Positions 1 through 8,037 of a DNA stretch of 64,000 bases are shown here, in pieces. This DNA comes from Clostridiales bacterium (GTDB taxonomy: Bacteria; Bacillota; Clostridia; Oscillospirales; CAG-272). A model generated the notes under the pieces. It saw nothing but the letters and a program-made list of their open reading frames with translations. It searched no databases and was not told the origin of the DNA. The stretch lies in the NCBI GenBank assembly GCA_022791195.1, contig JAAVYP010000055.1:22039-86038 (forward strand). The letters run 5' to 3'. Every line of letters begins with the position of its first letter. The first letter of the stretch is position 1. Made by a program: the position numbers and the translations under genes.

Positions 1-1063
1 TCGAGGGACGCAAGCAAACGGGCACGTTTTGTCCTTTGCCGGCGTCTATAGCCGCTTTCGCCTTGGCATAGGCTATATGTGCTTTATTTGACTTTGGCGC
101 TGTCGCTAACAGAATAGCTGCATTGGCTAAGGGATTGGCTGCCTCGGGCATGCCAAGATCTTTAGCTGATTCCACACAAGCGCGCACAATGGCCGCGGCC
201 TGGGGATAGGCTAAACCAATATCTTCGCTGGCGATCACTTGCAGGCGCCGGCAGGCGCCTGGCAAATCGCCGCCCTCTAAAATCTTGCACAAATAAAAAA
301 TCGCCGCGTCGGGGTCAGAACCGCGAATGGACTTCTGCAAAGCCGACAACATATCATAATGCACGGTGCCGCTTTTATCAAAGCTGCCAATGACTTTTGG
401 CGAAAACGCCGTTATATCTTCTTTGCGAATCACCTCTTCGCAGGCAAAATAGGCACTCTCCAACAGCATGAGCGAACGTCTCACATCGCCGGCCGCCGCC
501 TGTGCGATATAGCAGATCGCTTCTTTTTCGATTGTCTTTTCACGGTTGTTTTGCTCATTCAGGCTCGTTAAGCCCCTTTGCAGCACCGTTTGAATCGCCC
601 TTTCGTCAACCGGGAAAAATTCAAAAACAGCCGAGCGGGAGATAATCGCATTATATATGTAAAGATAAGGGTTCTCGGTCGTGGAGGTGATCAGCGTGAT
701 GCGGCCATCCTCCATATATTCGAGCAAGCTTTGCTGCTGTTTTTTATTAAAATACTGAATTTCATCCAAATACAGCAGCACGCCGTTCTGCCCAAACATA
801 GTTGACGTACTCATAATCACTTCTTTCACATCCGCCAATGTGGCTGATGTTGCATTGAGCATGTAGAGCTCCATATCAGAAAAACCGGCAATTAATTTAG
901 CCGCCGTCGTTTTGCCTGTACCGGGCGGGCCGTAAAAGATCATATTGGTCATATAGTGCTGGTCAAGCATACGGCGAATGGCCCCGTTTTTACCAAACAA
1001 ATGGGCTTGACCCACTATATCGTCAAACTGCTGCGGTCTCATCTTATCCGCTAAAGGCTGCAT
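1..1063 (-). CDS. rarA: Replication-associated recombination protein A (RarA/MgsA), 3' end outside window
   Basis: This AAA+ ATPase of the clamp-loader/RuvB type acts at stalled replication forks in the cytoplasm. About 354 residues are visible and the C-terminal part lies beyond base 1. I read a Walker A motif GPPGTGKT near residues 45-52, a Walker B LLYLDEI near 96-102 followed by the family-typical QYFNKKQQ stretch, and sensor 1 TSTTENP near 127-132. The ATG at 1061-1063 has a GGAGG ribosome site nine bases upstream; another ATG four bases earlier runs into a stop after seven codons and is rejected. The gene lies downstream of the murein-recycling operon, behind a copy of the leader repeat. 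The family assignment is secure; only the end is unknown. Confidence 0.93.
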   Translation of the reverse strand, partial: MQPLADKMRPQQFDDIVGQAHLFGKNGAIRRMLDQHYMTNMIFYGPPGTGKTTAAKLIAGFSDMELYMLNATSATLADVKEVIMSTSTMFGQNGVLLYLDEIQYFNKKQQQSLLEYMEDGRITLITSTTENPYLYIYNAIISRSAVFEFFPVDERAIQTVLQRGLTSLNEQNNREKTIEKEAICYIAQAAAGDVRRSLMLLESAYFACEEVIRKEDITAFSPKVIGSFDKSGTVHYDMLSALQKSIRGSDPDAAIFYLCKILEGGDLPGACRRLQVIASEDIGLAYPQAAAIVRACVESAKDLGMPEAANPLANAAILLATAPKSNKAHIAYAKAKAAIDAGKGQNVPVCLRPS

Positions 1064-1087
1064 TCATTTTCACCTCCCGATCGTTAA

Positions 1088-1178
1088 TAAAATATTGGCA
1101 AACCAAAAGTTTGGCGGTTCCGGCATAGCCGATCGTCAAACTTTCTAAGATCAAACCGCCAGGTTTGTTCTTATAGCA
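1088..1178 (-). repeat. Leader repeat, site A, upstream of rarA
   Basis: This is one degenerate copy of the modular leader element. In plus coordinates the outer stem AAAGTTTG (1106-1113) pairs with CAAACTTT (1137-1144) around an inner hairpin CGGC-ata-GCCG (1121-1131). It is followed by a terminal palindrome with arms CAAACC (1152-1157) and GGTTTG (1162-1167), extended by AAGA/TCTT. On the minus strand this is preceded by TGCTATAAG (1170-1178), an extended -10-like box. The minus-strand sense points into rarA, whose start is 25 bases further on. Function is inferred only from comparison with the other five sites. Confidence 0.55.
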
Positions 1179-1190
1179 TTGCCACGGCTA

Positions 1191-2081
1191 TTAGCGCAGC
1201 ATTGCCGCGGCCATCAGCGCAGCGCCAGCGGCTGCATCCTGACAAGGCTGTACACAGTGAATCGTTGGCGCCATATCAGCCAGACGGGCGGCAAATGCCC
1301 GACGAAGCTCGGTTGGATGCATGAGCAGGCCCCCGAGCAAAGCAACCTCTCCCCTATCAAAGCCAAGCCGTTTTGCCACCGCATCTACCAGTTCGCATAA
1401 GGCCATTGCCTCTCTTTGGATAATCTGACAGGCGGCTCTGTCTCCCTGCTTCGCGGCCTGGTCAACCAAAGAGGCAAGCGCCGCGATCCGGCTTTTATCG
1501 CCGCCGTATATATATGCAATCAATTCTTTCCTATTGGTTAGTGCAAGCGTATCTAAAATCATATGCGAAAGACGAGTTTCTTCACCCCGGCCGTCCCATT
1601 GTCTCACCACCGCTGTCAATGCGTCTCTACCAAGCGCATAGCCGCTGCCGCCATCGTCAATCAGATGGCCCCAGCCGCCCGCACGCGCTGTTTCTCCCTT
1701 AGCATTCCGACCAAAGCAAATCGAGCCGGTGCCCGAAATGAGGGCGCAGCCAGGCCGGCCCGAAAGAGCGCCATACAGCGCAATTTCATGATCGCCCACC
1801 AGCTGCCATTTGTCAATACCCGACGCACCGACTGCCGCTTCAACCAACTGCCGCATTTTCGGATTGCTGATGCCGGCCGCTCCAATGCAGAGTGCCTCAC
1901 ATTCGCCCACCGACTGCAAAAAAAGAAAGATTTCCTGCAGCAGGGCGGCAAAGCCCTCTTCACCGATACTATTGATATTGAACGCGCCAAAACGCTGCCG
2001 GTTCAGCACATGGCCTGTTACATCGCGGCATTCGATCATCGTTTTTGTGCCGCCGCCATCCACACCTGCTATAAATTTCAT
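1191..2081 (-). CDS. murK: BadF/BadG-type sugar kinase, probable MurNAc/GlcNAc kinase (MurK-like)
   Basis: This 296-residue ASKHA-fold kinase is predicted to phosphorylate N-acetylmuramic acid and/or N-acetylglucosamine with ATP in the cytoplasm. The phosphate-1 motif GVDGGGTKT is at residues 6-14, a GTGS motif near 117-120, and GGWGHLIDDGGSGYALGR near 135-152, all typical of the BadF/BadG family that includes GlcNAc kinases. Its ATG overlaps the nagZ stop as ATGA, so translation is probably coupled. The downstream etherase MurQ uses MurNAc-6-phosphate, and no PTS transporter is nearby, so a kinase fits as the source of that phosphate, as described for Clostridium MurK. Substrate choice between MurNAc and GlcNAc cannot be read from the sequence. 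Confidence 0.75.
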   Translation of the reverse strand: MKFIAGVDGGGTKTMIECRDVTGHVLNRQRFGAFNINSIGEEGFAALLQEIFLFLQSVGECEALCIGAAGISNPKMRQLVEAAVGASGIDKWQLVGDHEIALYGALSGRPGCALISGTGSICFGRNAKGETARAGGWGHLIDDGGSGYALGRDALTAVVRQWDGRGEETRLSHMILDTLALTNRKELIAYIYGGDKSRIAALASLVDQAAKQGDRAACQIIQREAMALCELVDAVAKRLGFDRGEVALLGGLLMHPTELRRAFAARLADMAPTIHCVQPCQDAAAGAALMAAAMLR

Positions 2082-3619
2082 GTTTTACCCAACGTAACGG
2101 GCAAATTTCCCTTAGCTGTGGTCCTGCCCGCAAAAATAGGAACCAATGCCTCTAATGTTTCGGTTGTGTAATCCCAAGCGGCCAGTGCGGTGATATCCTC
2201 TGCCAGATTCTGCAAATCATAAGGGCCAAACAAAGCGGTCACCACCATGGGTATACCAAGCACATGCAGCGCATTGACAAGAGCGATCTGCCCATCATAT
2301 AAATGGCCATTATACGTATTGACCACCAGTGCGCTGTGCCCTTTGGCGGCTTGCACCGCGTCAGCAATCTCCTCTTCGGACGGTGCGTGAGAAACAATGT
2401 AAGATGTACCGCCCAAACGCGCCGCCATAAAGGCCGCGAACGAAGCCGCATTGCTTTCTTCGTTCTGTACGCCTGACGTACGATAATCAGGACAGCCGCA
2501 GAAAAAAGGCGAATCGCCAAGCGGCGGTATTTCTCCCTGCACCAATGCAATCGTACGCGCACGCAGCGCCCCGGCCGCTTCTCTTGCGGCAGACGTGCCC
2601 GAAACGCCGACAGGCGGCAGGCAATATTTTTCTTTATAAGACAGAATCTTTTCGACTGACCGATCCATTTCTTCCATCGAAAGCGTGCCGTTCTCTAACC
2701 CTTCGCGAATCGCCTTGGCCGCTTCTTCAATCCGGCTGGCCGTATGGCAAACAAAAACCAAATCCACGCCGGCAGCAATCGCCGTATGCACGCCTCTTGC
2801 CGTGCCATAATCCTGCTGAATGGCCTGCATTTCCATGCAGTCGCTCACCACCAGCCCCTGGAAGCCCATCTTCTCTTTTAAAAGGCCCGTAACAATCTTG
2901 CGCGACATGGTGGCGGGGAGCCTTTCCGGCTCCAACGCGGGGAACAGAATATGGGTAGTCATGACAGCGGGACAGCCCGCATCAATCAAGGTTTGAAAGG
3001 GTTTTAGCTCACATTCTTCCAACACGGAACTTGGTTTATCAACCATAGGCAAGCTGATATGCGAATCCATCGCTGTATCGCCATGGCCGGGAAAATGCTT
3101 GGCTGCCGCCATCACGCCGCCGTCTAAATAACCGCGCAGAGCCGCAGACGCAAAGCGCTCTACCGTCTCGGGTGTATCACCATAGCTGCGCGCACCAATA
3201 ACCGGATTCGCCGGATTATTATTCACATCCGCCACCGGCGCTAAATTAAAGTTAACACCCAACGCGCGCAGTTCCCCGGCCGTCAGCAGCGCTGCTTCAT
3301 ATGCATTCGCCGGATCGCCGGTGGCCGCCAGGGCCATCGCGCCCGGCACATTGACAGCGTCCGGCGACAAGCGGTTCACCGCGCCCCCCTCCTGATCAAT
3401 CGCGATGAAGGCATCATGCCCGGTTTCTTCGCGCACGAGCGACTGAATCGAACGGCACAGCGTCTCCAATTGTGCCACGCTTTCGACATTGCGCCTAAAT
3501 AAGATAACATTGGCAATTTTATATTGACGCACCAACCGGATAAATTCTTCGCTCATCGTGGTTCCCGGAAAACCGCCCACCAACCGCTGGCCGATTTTCT
3601 GCTGCATTGTCATATCCAT
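2078..3619 (-). CDS. nagZ: Beta-N-acetylhexosaminidase, glycoside hydrolase family 3 (NagZ)
   Basis: This 513-residue GH3 enzyme removes non-reducing terminal GlcNAc from murein fragments. I see KHFPGHGDTAMDSH at about residues 174-187, which holds the Asp/His general acid-base pair of NagZ enzymes, and the nucleophile Asp260 in VVSDCMEM. A further domain of about 180 residues follows, as in the long Bacillus NagZ. No signal peptide or membrane segment is visible at the N-terminus (MDMTMQQKIGQRLVGG), so the enzyme should be cytosolic, unlike the secreted Bacillus form. No clear ribosome site precedes the ATG, which lies three bases after the namZ stop; translational coupling is likely. Operon: murQ-namZ-nagZ-murK. 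Confidence 0.92.
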   Translation of the reverse strand: MDMTMQQKIGQRLVGGFPGTTMSEEFIRLVRQYKIANVILFRRNVESVAQLETLCRSIQSLVREETGHDAFIAIDQEGGAVNRLSPDAVNVPGAMALAATGDPANAYEAALLTAGELRALGVNFNLAPVADVNNNPANPVIGARSYGDTPETVERFASAALRGYLDGGVMAAAKHFPGHGDTAMDSHISLPMVDKPSSVLEECELKPFQTLIDAGCPAVMTTHILFPALEPERLPATMSRKIVTGLLKEKMGFQGLVVSDCMEMQAIQQDYGTARGVHTAIAAGVDLVFVCHTASRIEEAAKAIREGLENGTLSMEEMDRSVEKILSYKEKYCLPPVGVSGTSAAREAAGALRARTIALVQGEIPPLGDSPFFCGCPDYRTSGVQNEESNAASFAAFMAARLGGTSYIVSHAPSEEEIADAVQAAKGHSALVVNTYNGHLYDGQIALVNALHVLGIPMVVTALFGPYDLQNLAEDITALAAWDYTTETLEALVPIFAGRTTAKGNLPVTLGKT

Positions 3620-3622
3620 GAT

Positions 3623-4771
3623 TTAAACAAACTGCCTTTCATACAAATGATAGTCGGCTTTTTCTTTAGCAAAAAGCGCGCTTTCCTGCCGCCAGCGCTC
3701 CAAAACGGCGTTTTTGTCCCATCCCGATACAAAATCACCGCATCCGGTTAATCTCGATATAGAGGCCAAATCGGTTGGTGAATATTTGGCAATAAACTGC
3801 GACTGTTCGGGATACATCTGCTGAAACAGATCGACTAATTCAACACCCAACTCTACCGGGCGCAGGGCCGCAAAGTCAGTCACATGCAACATAAGGCCGC
3901 CGCAGGGAGTCCCCTGGTGCTTGGATGTTGTGGGGGTAAAATAGACCGGCGTGGCCGCTGCACCAGGCAGCCGCCGCTCGGCAAATGCTTTGACCAATTT
4001 TTCTGCGTCGATATCGGGACCGCCTATAATGCGGAAAGGTGCTGCCGTACCGCGCCCTTCAGACAGCGTTGTTCCCTCAAACAGGCATGTGCCCGCATAG
4101 AGAGCCGTATTTTCAAAGGCAGGCAAATTCAAGCTCGGCATTTGCCAGATTTTTTCCCATTGGGGAAAAGCCTCACCATGCCAGTCACAGGGCACAATAT
4201 GTAAATCACAGCCTAATTTTTCTTTTTGATTGATCATAACAGCGAACTCACCTAACGTAAGCGCATAGCGAATGGGAATGGGCCGGCAGCCAACAAAGCT
4301 CTTGTATTCCTCCCTCAGCAAGCCGCCTTCGACTGCCTCGCCGCCAAGCGGGTTTGGACGGTCAAGCACCACCAACCGTTTGCCGGCGGCGGCACAATCT
4401 TCCAGCATATAACAAAGAGTCGTTAAAAAGGTATAAAAACGCAGGCCAACATCCTGTATATCGAACACTAAGATATCAAATGCCTCCAACATATCCGCGC
4501 TTAAATGCTTACTGTTCGCGTTATACAAGCTATATACAGGAAGGCCCGTTTCGGGATCAACCGAATTTTCTGTAGCATCCCCGGCTGCATGCGCACCCCG
4601 CAAGCCATGTTCGGGCTCAAAAAGAGCGGTGAGATGGCAAATTTCTTGAAGCAGAGAAATCGTCGACTCATTCGCGCTGTTCCGCCCCGTAGCCGATGTC
4701 AGCAGCGCAACGCGGCCATCCGCCAGCCAATGTTTATATTGCTTGATATGATCCACACCATAGGTAACCAT
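3623..4771 (-). CDS. namZ: Exo-beta-N-acetylmuramidase NamZ (DUF1343/YbbC family)
   Basis: This protein of 382 residues belongs to the DUF1343 family, whose Bacillus member NamZ (YbbC) cleaves MurNAc from the non-reducing end of murein fragments. Hallmarks seen are FEPEHGLRG (51-59), VFDIQDVGLRFYT (102-114) and VLDRPNPLGG (135-144). I chose the ATG at 4769-4771 because an AAGGAG ribosome site ends nine bases upstream; the longer frame from 4795 would put that site inside the gene. There is no signal peptide, so with NagZ it probably acts on imported oligosaccharides. It sits 26 bases after the murQ stop in the same operon. Confidence 0.88.
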   Translation of the reverse strand: MVTYGVDHIKQYKHWLADGRVALLTSATGRNSANESTISLLQEICHLTALFEPEHGLRGAHAAGDATENSVDPETGLPVYSLYNANSKHLSADMLEAFDILVFDIQDVGLRFYTFLTTLCYMLEDCAAAGKRLVVLDRPNPLGGEAVEGGLLREEYKSFVGCRPIPIRYALTLGEFAVMINQKEKLGCDLHIVPCDWHGEAFPQWEKIWQMPSLNLPAFENTALYAGTCLFEGTTLSEGRGTAAPFRIIGGPDIDAEKLVKAFAERRLPGAAATPVYFTPTTSKHQGTPCGGLMLHVTDFAALRPVELGVELVDLFQQMYPEQSQFIAKYSPTDLASISRLTGCGDFVSGWDKNAVLERWRQESALFAKEKADYHLYERQFV

Positions 4772-4797
4772 GTAATTTATCTCCTTATATTTCAATC

Positions 4798-5700
4798 TTA
4801 CTTATCTGATTTTTCAATGACATCTGAGATGCGGCCCTCATGCCGGGCCAGCAAATCCTTGGCTGTTTTGGCATCAACCTGCATCAAAATCATCACAATG
4901 GCCACCTTAGGATGGTGCCCGCATGTTTCTAATGCAGCCTTAGCTGCGGCCTCGTCTGCACCGGTTGCCTCGCACACAATTCGTTGGCAGCGGTAAAGCA
5001 GTTTTTCGTTGGAAGGCTTGACATCCACCATTAAATTGCCATACACTTTGCCAAGCCTGATCATCGCACCGGTTGAGAGCATATTTAACACCATTTTTTG
5101 TGCCGTGCCGCTTTTCATCCGCGTAGAACCGGTGACAGCTTCGGGACCGGGCACCGGAACAATCGCAAGCTCTGCCGCTTTTTCTACGGGCGAATCGGGA
5201 CAGCAGGTAATGCTGAGCACCCGCGCCCCCATTGATTTCGCATAAGCCATAGCACCGAGCACATAGGGCGTTCTGCCCGACGCGGCAATACCCACCACAA
5301 CATCTTTATCACAAACATTGATTTTTCGTAAATCCTCAGCGCCGGCTTCCTCGTTATCCTCGGCCCCCTCGGCTGCCTGAAACATCGCCGAAGGGCCACC
5401 GGCCATCAGGCCTATGACCTGGCCCGGCTCGGTTGAATAGGTGGGCGGACATTCGGCCGCATCCAAAACGCCCAAGCGCCCCGACGTACCGCACCCAACA
5501 TAGATGAGCCGGCCGCCCTCTTTTATTTTAGCCGCAATCAAATCAACCGCTTCAGCGATTTTTTCAAGCTCCTTTTCCACCGCAAAGGCGACCTTTTTAT
5601 CCTCTTCGTTGATCAAACGAATCATTTCTAACGTAGGCAATGTATCAATGTTTTCCGTATTTTCATTGCGCATTTCGGTTTTCATTTGTTTCCATTCCAT
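4798..5700 (-). CDS. murQ: N-acetylmuramic acid 6-phosphate etherase (MurQ)
   Basis: This 300-residue SIS-domain enzyme splits the lactyl ether of MurNAc-6-phosphate, giving GlcNAc-6-phosphate and D-lactate in the cytoplasm. The motif VGCGTSGRLGVLDAAECPPT covers about residues 68-87 and contains Glu83, the catalytic residue position of the Escherichia coli enzyme. GSTRMKSGTAQK further on is also conserved. The length is that of the family. The ATG has a GGAGGG ribosome site seven bases upstream. It is the first gene of the murein-recycling operon and lies behind a leader region of more than 500 bases with three tandem structured repeats (site B). Confidence 0.95.
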   Translation of the reverse strand: MEWKQMKTEMRNENTENIDTLPTLEMIRLINEEDKKVAFAVEKELEKIAEAVDLIAAKIKEGGRLIYVGCGTSGRLGVLDAAECPPTYSTEPGQVIGLMAGGPSAMFQAAEGAEDNEEAGAEDLRKINVCDKDVVVGIAASGRTPYVLGAMAYAKSMGARVLSITCCPDSPVEKAAELAIVPVPGPEAVTGSTRMKSGTAQKMVLNMLSTGAMIRLGKVYGNLMVDVKPSNEKLLYRCQRIVCEATGADEAAAKAALETCGHHPKVAIVMILMQVDAKTAKDLLARHEGRISDVIEKSDK

Positions 5701-5976
5701 CTTTTTACCCTCCCAAAAAAGCCATTGCCGCTTATATACAAATAACGATCCACACAGTTCCCTGTTGACTTGATGCTATCTTACGTCTTGAAACAAGAAA
5801 AAGGCAGCACAGCCCAGTTTGAACCAAACTGGACAGAACTTACCCTTTTTTAATCAAATGTACTCTCTTTGCACATGGTTGAATCCTGCCAACTATTCTA
5901 TTGCCAATTGATTTGCAAAAAGCAACGACGAAAAATCAATCATCCGCTTTCATTTTGCCATAGAAATATAAGCAAT
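5701..5976 (-). other. murQ leader, proximal part: no gene
   Basis: No reading frame here has a ribosome site or recognisable product. The minus-strand transcript from site B would run through it. It contains one perfect 8-bp hairpin, CCAGTTTG with CAAACTGG at 5814-5832, followed about ten bases later by a short T-rich stretch, so a weak attenuator is possible. A degenerate repeat terminus (TGGCAAAAT on the minus strand, 5952-5960) suggests the remains of a further repeat unit. Confidence 0.5.
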
Positions 5977-6231
5977 AAGAAATCGATAAAATTTCTTATA
6001 TTATACCACAATTTTTCAGCATACCAAAAGTTTATCGTTTGTGGCATAGCCACAATTTCGCTTGGCAAAGCGAAAAGATAAACTTTAGAAGCCAACCGTA
6101 GGTTTGCTTCATTATACCACAAAACTTCCTCTGCCTTGAAATTTAACGGTGCTGGTTTTACCAGCAGAGCGTGCATATGCACGTTCAGTTAAATTTTTGA
6201 AGCCAACCGTAGGTTTGCTTCTATTTTACCA
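5977..6231 (-). repeat. Leader repeat, site B: three tandem units upstream of murQ
   Basis: Unit B3 (6139-6231): outer stem AAATTTAAC (6139-6147) with GTTAAATTT (6188-6196) encloses TGCTGG/CCAGCA (6150-6166) and the palindrome CGTGCATATGCACG (6170-6183); the terminal palindrome arms are GAAGCCAACC (6199-6208) and GGTTTGCTTC (6212-6221). Unit B2 (6027-6119): outer stem AAAGTTTATC (6027-6036) with GATAAACTTT (6077-6086) encloses TGTGGC/GCCACA (6040-6054) and TTTCGCTT/AAGCGAAA (6056-6075), then the same terminal palindrome (6088-6110) and TGGTATAAT on the minus strand. Unit B1 keeps only the terminal palindrome AAGAAAT/ATTTCTT (5977-5997) and TGGTATAAT. Stems differ between units but remain paired. 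Confidence 0.8.
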
Positions 6232-6251
6232 TACAGCGATACGGTTGTCAA
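6223..6251 (-). promoter_or_regulatory. Sigma-A promoter of unit B3, probable murQ operon promoter
   Basis: On the minus strand there is a perfect -35 TTGACA (6246-6251), a 17-base spacer ending in TGG, and -10 TAAAAT (6223-6228). The predicted start near 6216 lies inside the terminal palindrome of unit B3. Two more extended -10 boxes (TGGTATAAT) lie downstream at 6111-6119 and 6000-6008 without good -35 boxes. Confidence 0.7.
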
Positions 6252-6297
6252 TTTGTTTCTGAAACATTCTGCACGTACGCCGAACCCTGCTGTCCTA

Positions 6298-7173
6298 TCA
6301 TGATTTTAAATAGCATTGCAGCGTTTCTTCAATCCAATAAGAAAACGACGCACCAGGCAGATGTGACTCTAACTGCTTCATTTTTAAATAAGCATCCACC
6401 CCGTCAGACGGGTCATGCCAAATATCCGTAAATACAAAATCAAATGACCCTTTTTTCATTTCGGTTTCTGCATATTGAAAAGCATCCGCATGTATGATCT
6501 TAATCTTTTCGGGTGCGGTGAATTGGGGCAGAATATACCGTTCAAACAGCTCGATTACGTCTTTATCTTTTTCTACAATCGTCACCGATGCCACCCTGCT
6601 TTTACGGGCAGCCATATAGGCAAAATACCCAAGCCCCAGCCCGAATGTCAGCACATGACCATGGGCCTTTTGCACCGGTGCGGCCATGGTGATGATTTCG
6701 TTCGGCGTTATGGTCATCCACTCCCGTGTGTTTTCTAAAACAGCCGGATAGCGGAAGGAACGATCAAAAAAGCCGATCTGAGGCTGTATTCTGCCGTCGG
6801 AAAAACGCTTTAAATCACCGCACACGAACGCCTCATACGGTTTAATTTCCATCATTTTGAACTGCCACCGGCCCATTTCTGTTTCGGGAATGCGGACCGA
6901 TTGATAATAGGGATCCTGCAAAAACACGGCCGGATTCCATTTACGAATGGCGGGAACAAACCAGCCCTCAAAAAAGGCCTTGTCCTTTCCCTCGGCCACC
7001 AGGCCGCAAAAGGCAGCGAACAGCACTGCATAGGCATAGTCCTCGGACACCGAACAGCTTTTTGCAATGTCTTTGACATCGTCCCCGTCAATTTCGTCCG
7101 GACACAAATTCAAAAAGGCGCTAAACAAGGTCAGCGCCTTTTTGTTATACTCGTTAATTGTCTCTATATCCAC
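6298..7173 (-). CDS. Class I SAM-dependent methyltransferase / spermidine synthase-like protein
   Basis: The C-terminal half of this 291-residue protein shows a Rossmann methyltransferase fold: motif I VLTFGLGLGYFA (174-185), the acidic strand end TIVEKDKDVI (198-207), IIHADAFQYAE (226-236) and FDFVFTDIWHD (244-254), an arrangement close to spermidine synthases. The N-terminal 150 residues are helical and I do not recognise them. The start overlaps the end of the glycosyltransferase gene by 20 bases, so the two are cotranscribed. The product is likely cytosolic. Substrate unknown; true methyl transfer versus aminopropyl transfer cannot be decided here. Confidence 0.65.
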   Translation of the reverse strand: MDIETINEYNKKALTLFSAFLNLCPDEIDGDDVKDIAKSCSVSEDYAYAVLFAAFCGLVAEGKDKAFFEGWFVPAIRKWNPAVFLQDPYYQSVRIPETEMGRWQFKMMEIKPYEAFVCGDLKRFSDGRIQPQIGFFDRSFRYPAVLENTREWMTITPNEIITMAAPVQKAHGHVLTFGLGLGYFAYMAARKSRVASVTIVEKDKDVIELFERYILPQFTAPEKIKIIHADAFQYAETEMKKGSFDFVFTDIWHDPSDGVDAYLKMKQLESHLPGASFSYWIEETLQCYLKS

Positions 7174-7903
7174 GTTTTTTGATCCTTTTTTTCATCTTAT
7201 GAATATCCCCAAGCATATGCCATGCATCACGCCATACCCGCACTCGGCTTTTGCGCACGGCGCTGTCTGGCAGCGGCAGCACCTTGACGGGAAATTCTTC
7301 AAATGTATAGCCAAGCGCACGGGCAATCAGGATCACCTCTAAATCAAAGGCAAAGCCATCGGTCTGACAGTCAGAAAACACACGCCGGGCCACATCGCCC
7401 TGAAAACATTTAATTCCCGTTTGCGAATCAAACGGCGGGCAGCCGGTATACAGAGAAAGAATCACCCGATAGACACGGGACATGATCCGTCTGGCGAAAG
7501 AATAGCCGCTGTATCCCTGTGCGTGGAGCACGCGCGAACCAAGCGTAATAGCCTGTCCGCCATTTTGGTGATGCTGAAGCAGCGCGCCCATTTGTTCGAT
7601 GCCATAGGCAAGATCACAATCGGTAAACAACACCGTATCCCCCGTTGATGCCAGAATGCCCCGGCGCACGGCGGCCCCTTTGCCCTGATTGACCTCAGAG
7701 CGCACCAGTTGAATGCGCGCGTCCCGCGCACCCGCTTTTTTTACCGGTTCGCCGCAGCCATCCACACTGCCGTCATCTGAAAAAATAAGTTCCCATTCAC
7801 AGGAAAAACCACTGCAAAACGGCACCAGCGCGGCCAATGTATCGGCAATTAACGCAGATTCATTATACATAGGAATAACGATTGATAATTTTGTCATTTT
7901 CAT
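7154..7903 (-). CDS. Glycosyltransferase family 2, dolichyl/polyprenyl-phosphate sugar synthase-like
   Basis: This 249-residue GT-A enzyme has IVIPMYNE (8-15), FSDDGSVDG (41-49), NQGKGAAVRRG (72-82) and the metal-binding TDCDLAYG (94-101), then SQTGIKCFQ and FAFDLEVILIARALG. This is the order of motifs in Alg5/DPM1-like synthases, which move a sugar from a nucleotide carrier to a polyprenyl phosphate on the inner face of the membrane. No membrane segment is visible, so it should be peripheral. It is the first gene of a two-gene unit with the methyltransferase-like gene. The exact sugar is unknown. Confidence 0.8.
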   Translation of the reverse strand: MKMTKLSIVIPMYNESALIADTLAALVPFCSGFSCEWELIFSDDGSVDGCGEPVKKAGARDARIQLVRSEVNQGKGAAVRRGILASTGDTVLFTDCDLAYGIEQMGALLQHHQNGGQAITLGSRVLHAQGYSGYSFARRIMSRVYRVILSLYTGCPPFDSQTGIKCFQGDVARRVFSDCQTDGFAFDLEVILIARALGYTFEEFPVKVLPLPDSAVRKSRVRVWRDAWHMLGDIHKMKKRIKKRGYRDN

Positions 7904-7984
7904 CTCTTTACATTTTCATTCGCCGTGGTTCATATACAGTGTAACATAAACAAAACCGAAATTCAATCAAAAAAGACCGAAACC

Positions 7985-8025
7985 TAAAAAATAAACAACA
8001 GCTGGCTGAAAAAACAGCCAGCTGT
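7985..8025 (-). terminator. Intrinsic terminator of the ABC1 operon
   Basis: An 11-bp perfect stem, ACAGCTGGCTG (7998-8008) with CAGCCAGCTGT (8015-8025) and a 6-base loop, is followed on the minus strand by a T-rich tract (TGTTTATTTTTT). It lies 13 bases after the permease stop codon. Confidence 0.8.
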
Positions 8026-8037
8026 CCGACGCCTTAT

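Noticed and set aside
1563..2171. 202-residue plus-strand frame opposite the kinase and nagZ
   Set aside because: Antisense shadow of two well-supported genes; no ribosome site and low-complexity Ala/Arg composition.
6298..7903. Reading the methyltransferase-glycosyltransferase pair as a known antibiotic or polysaccharide pathway
   Set aside because: Only two genes with general motifs; no further pathway genes adjacent.
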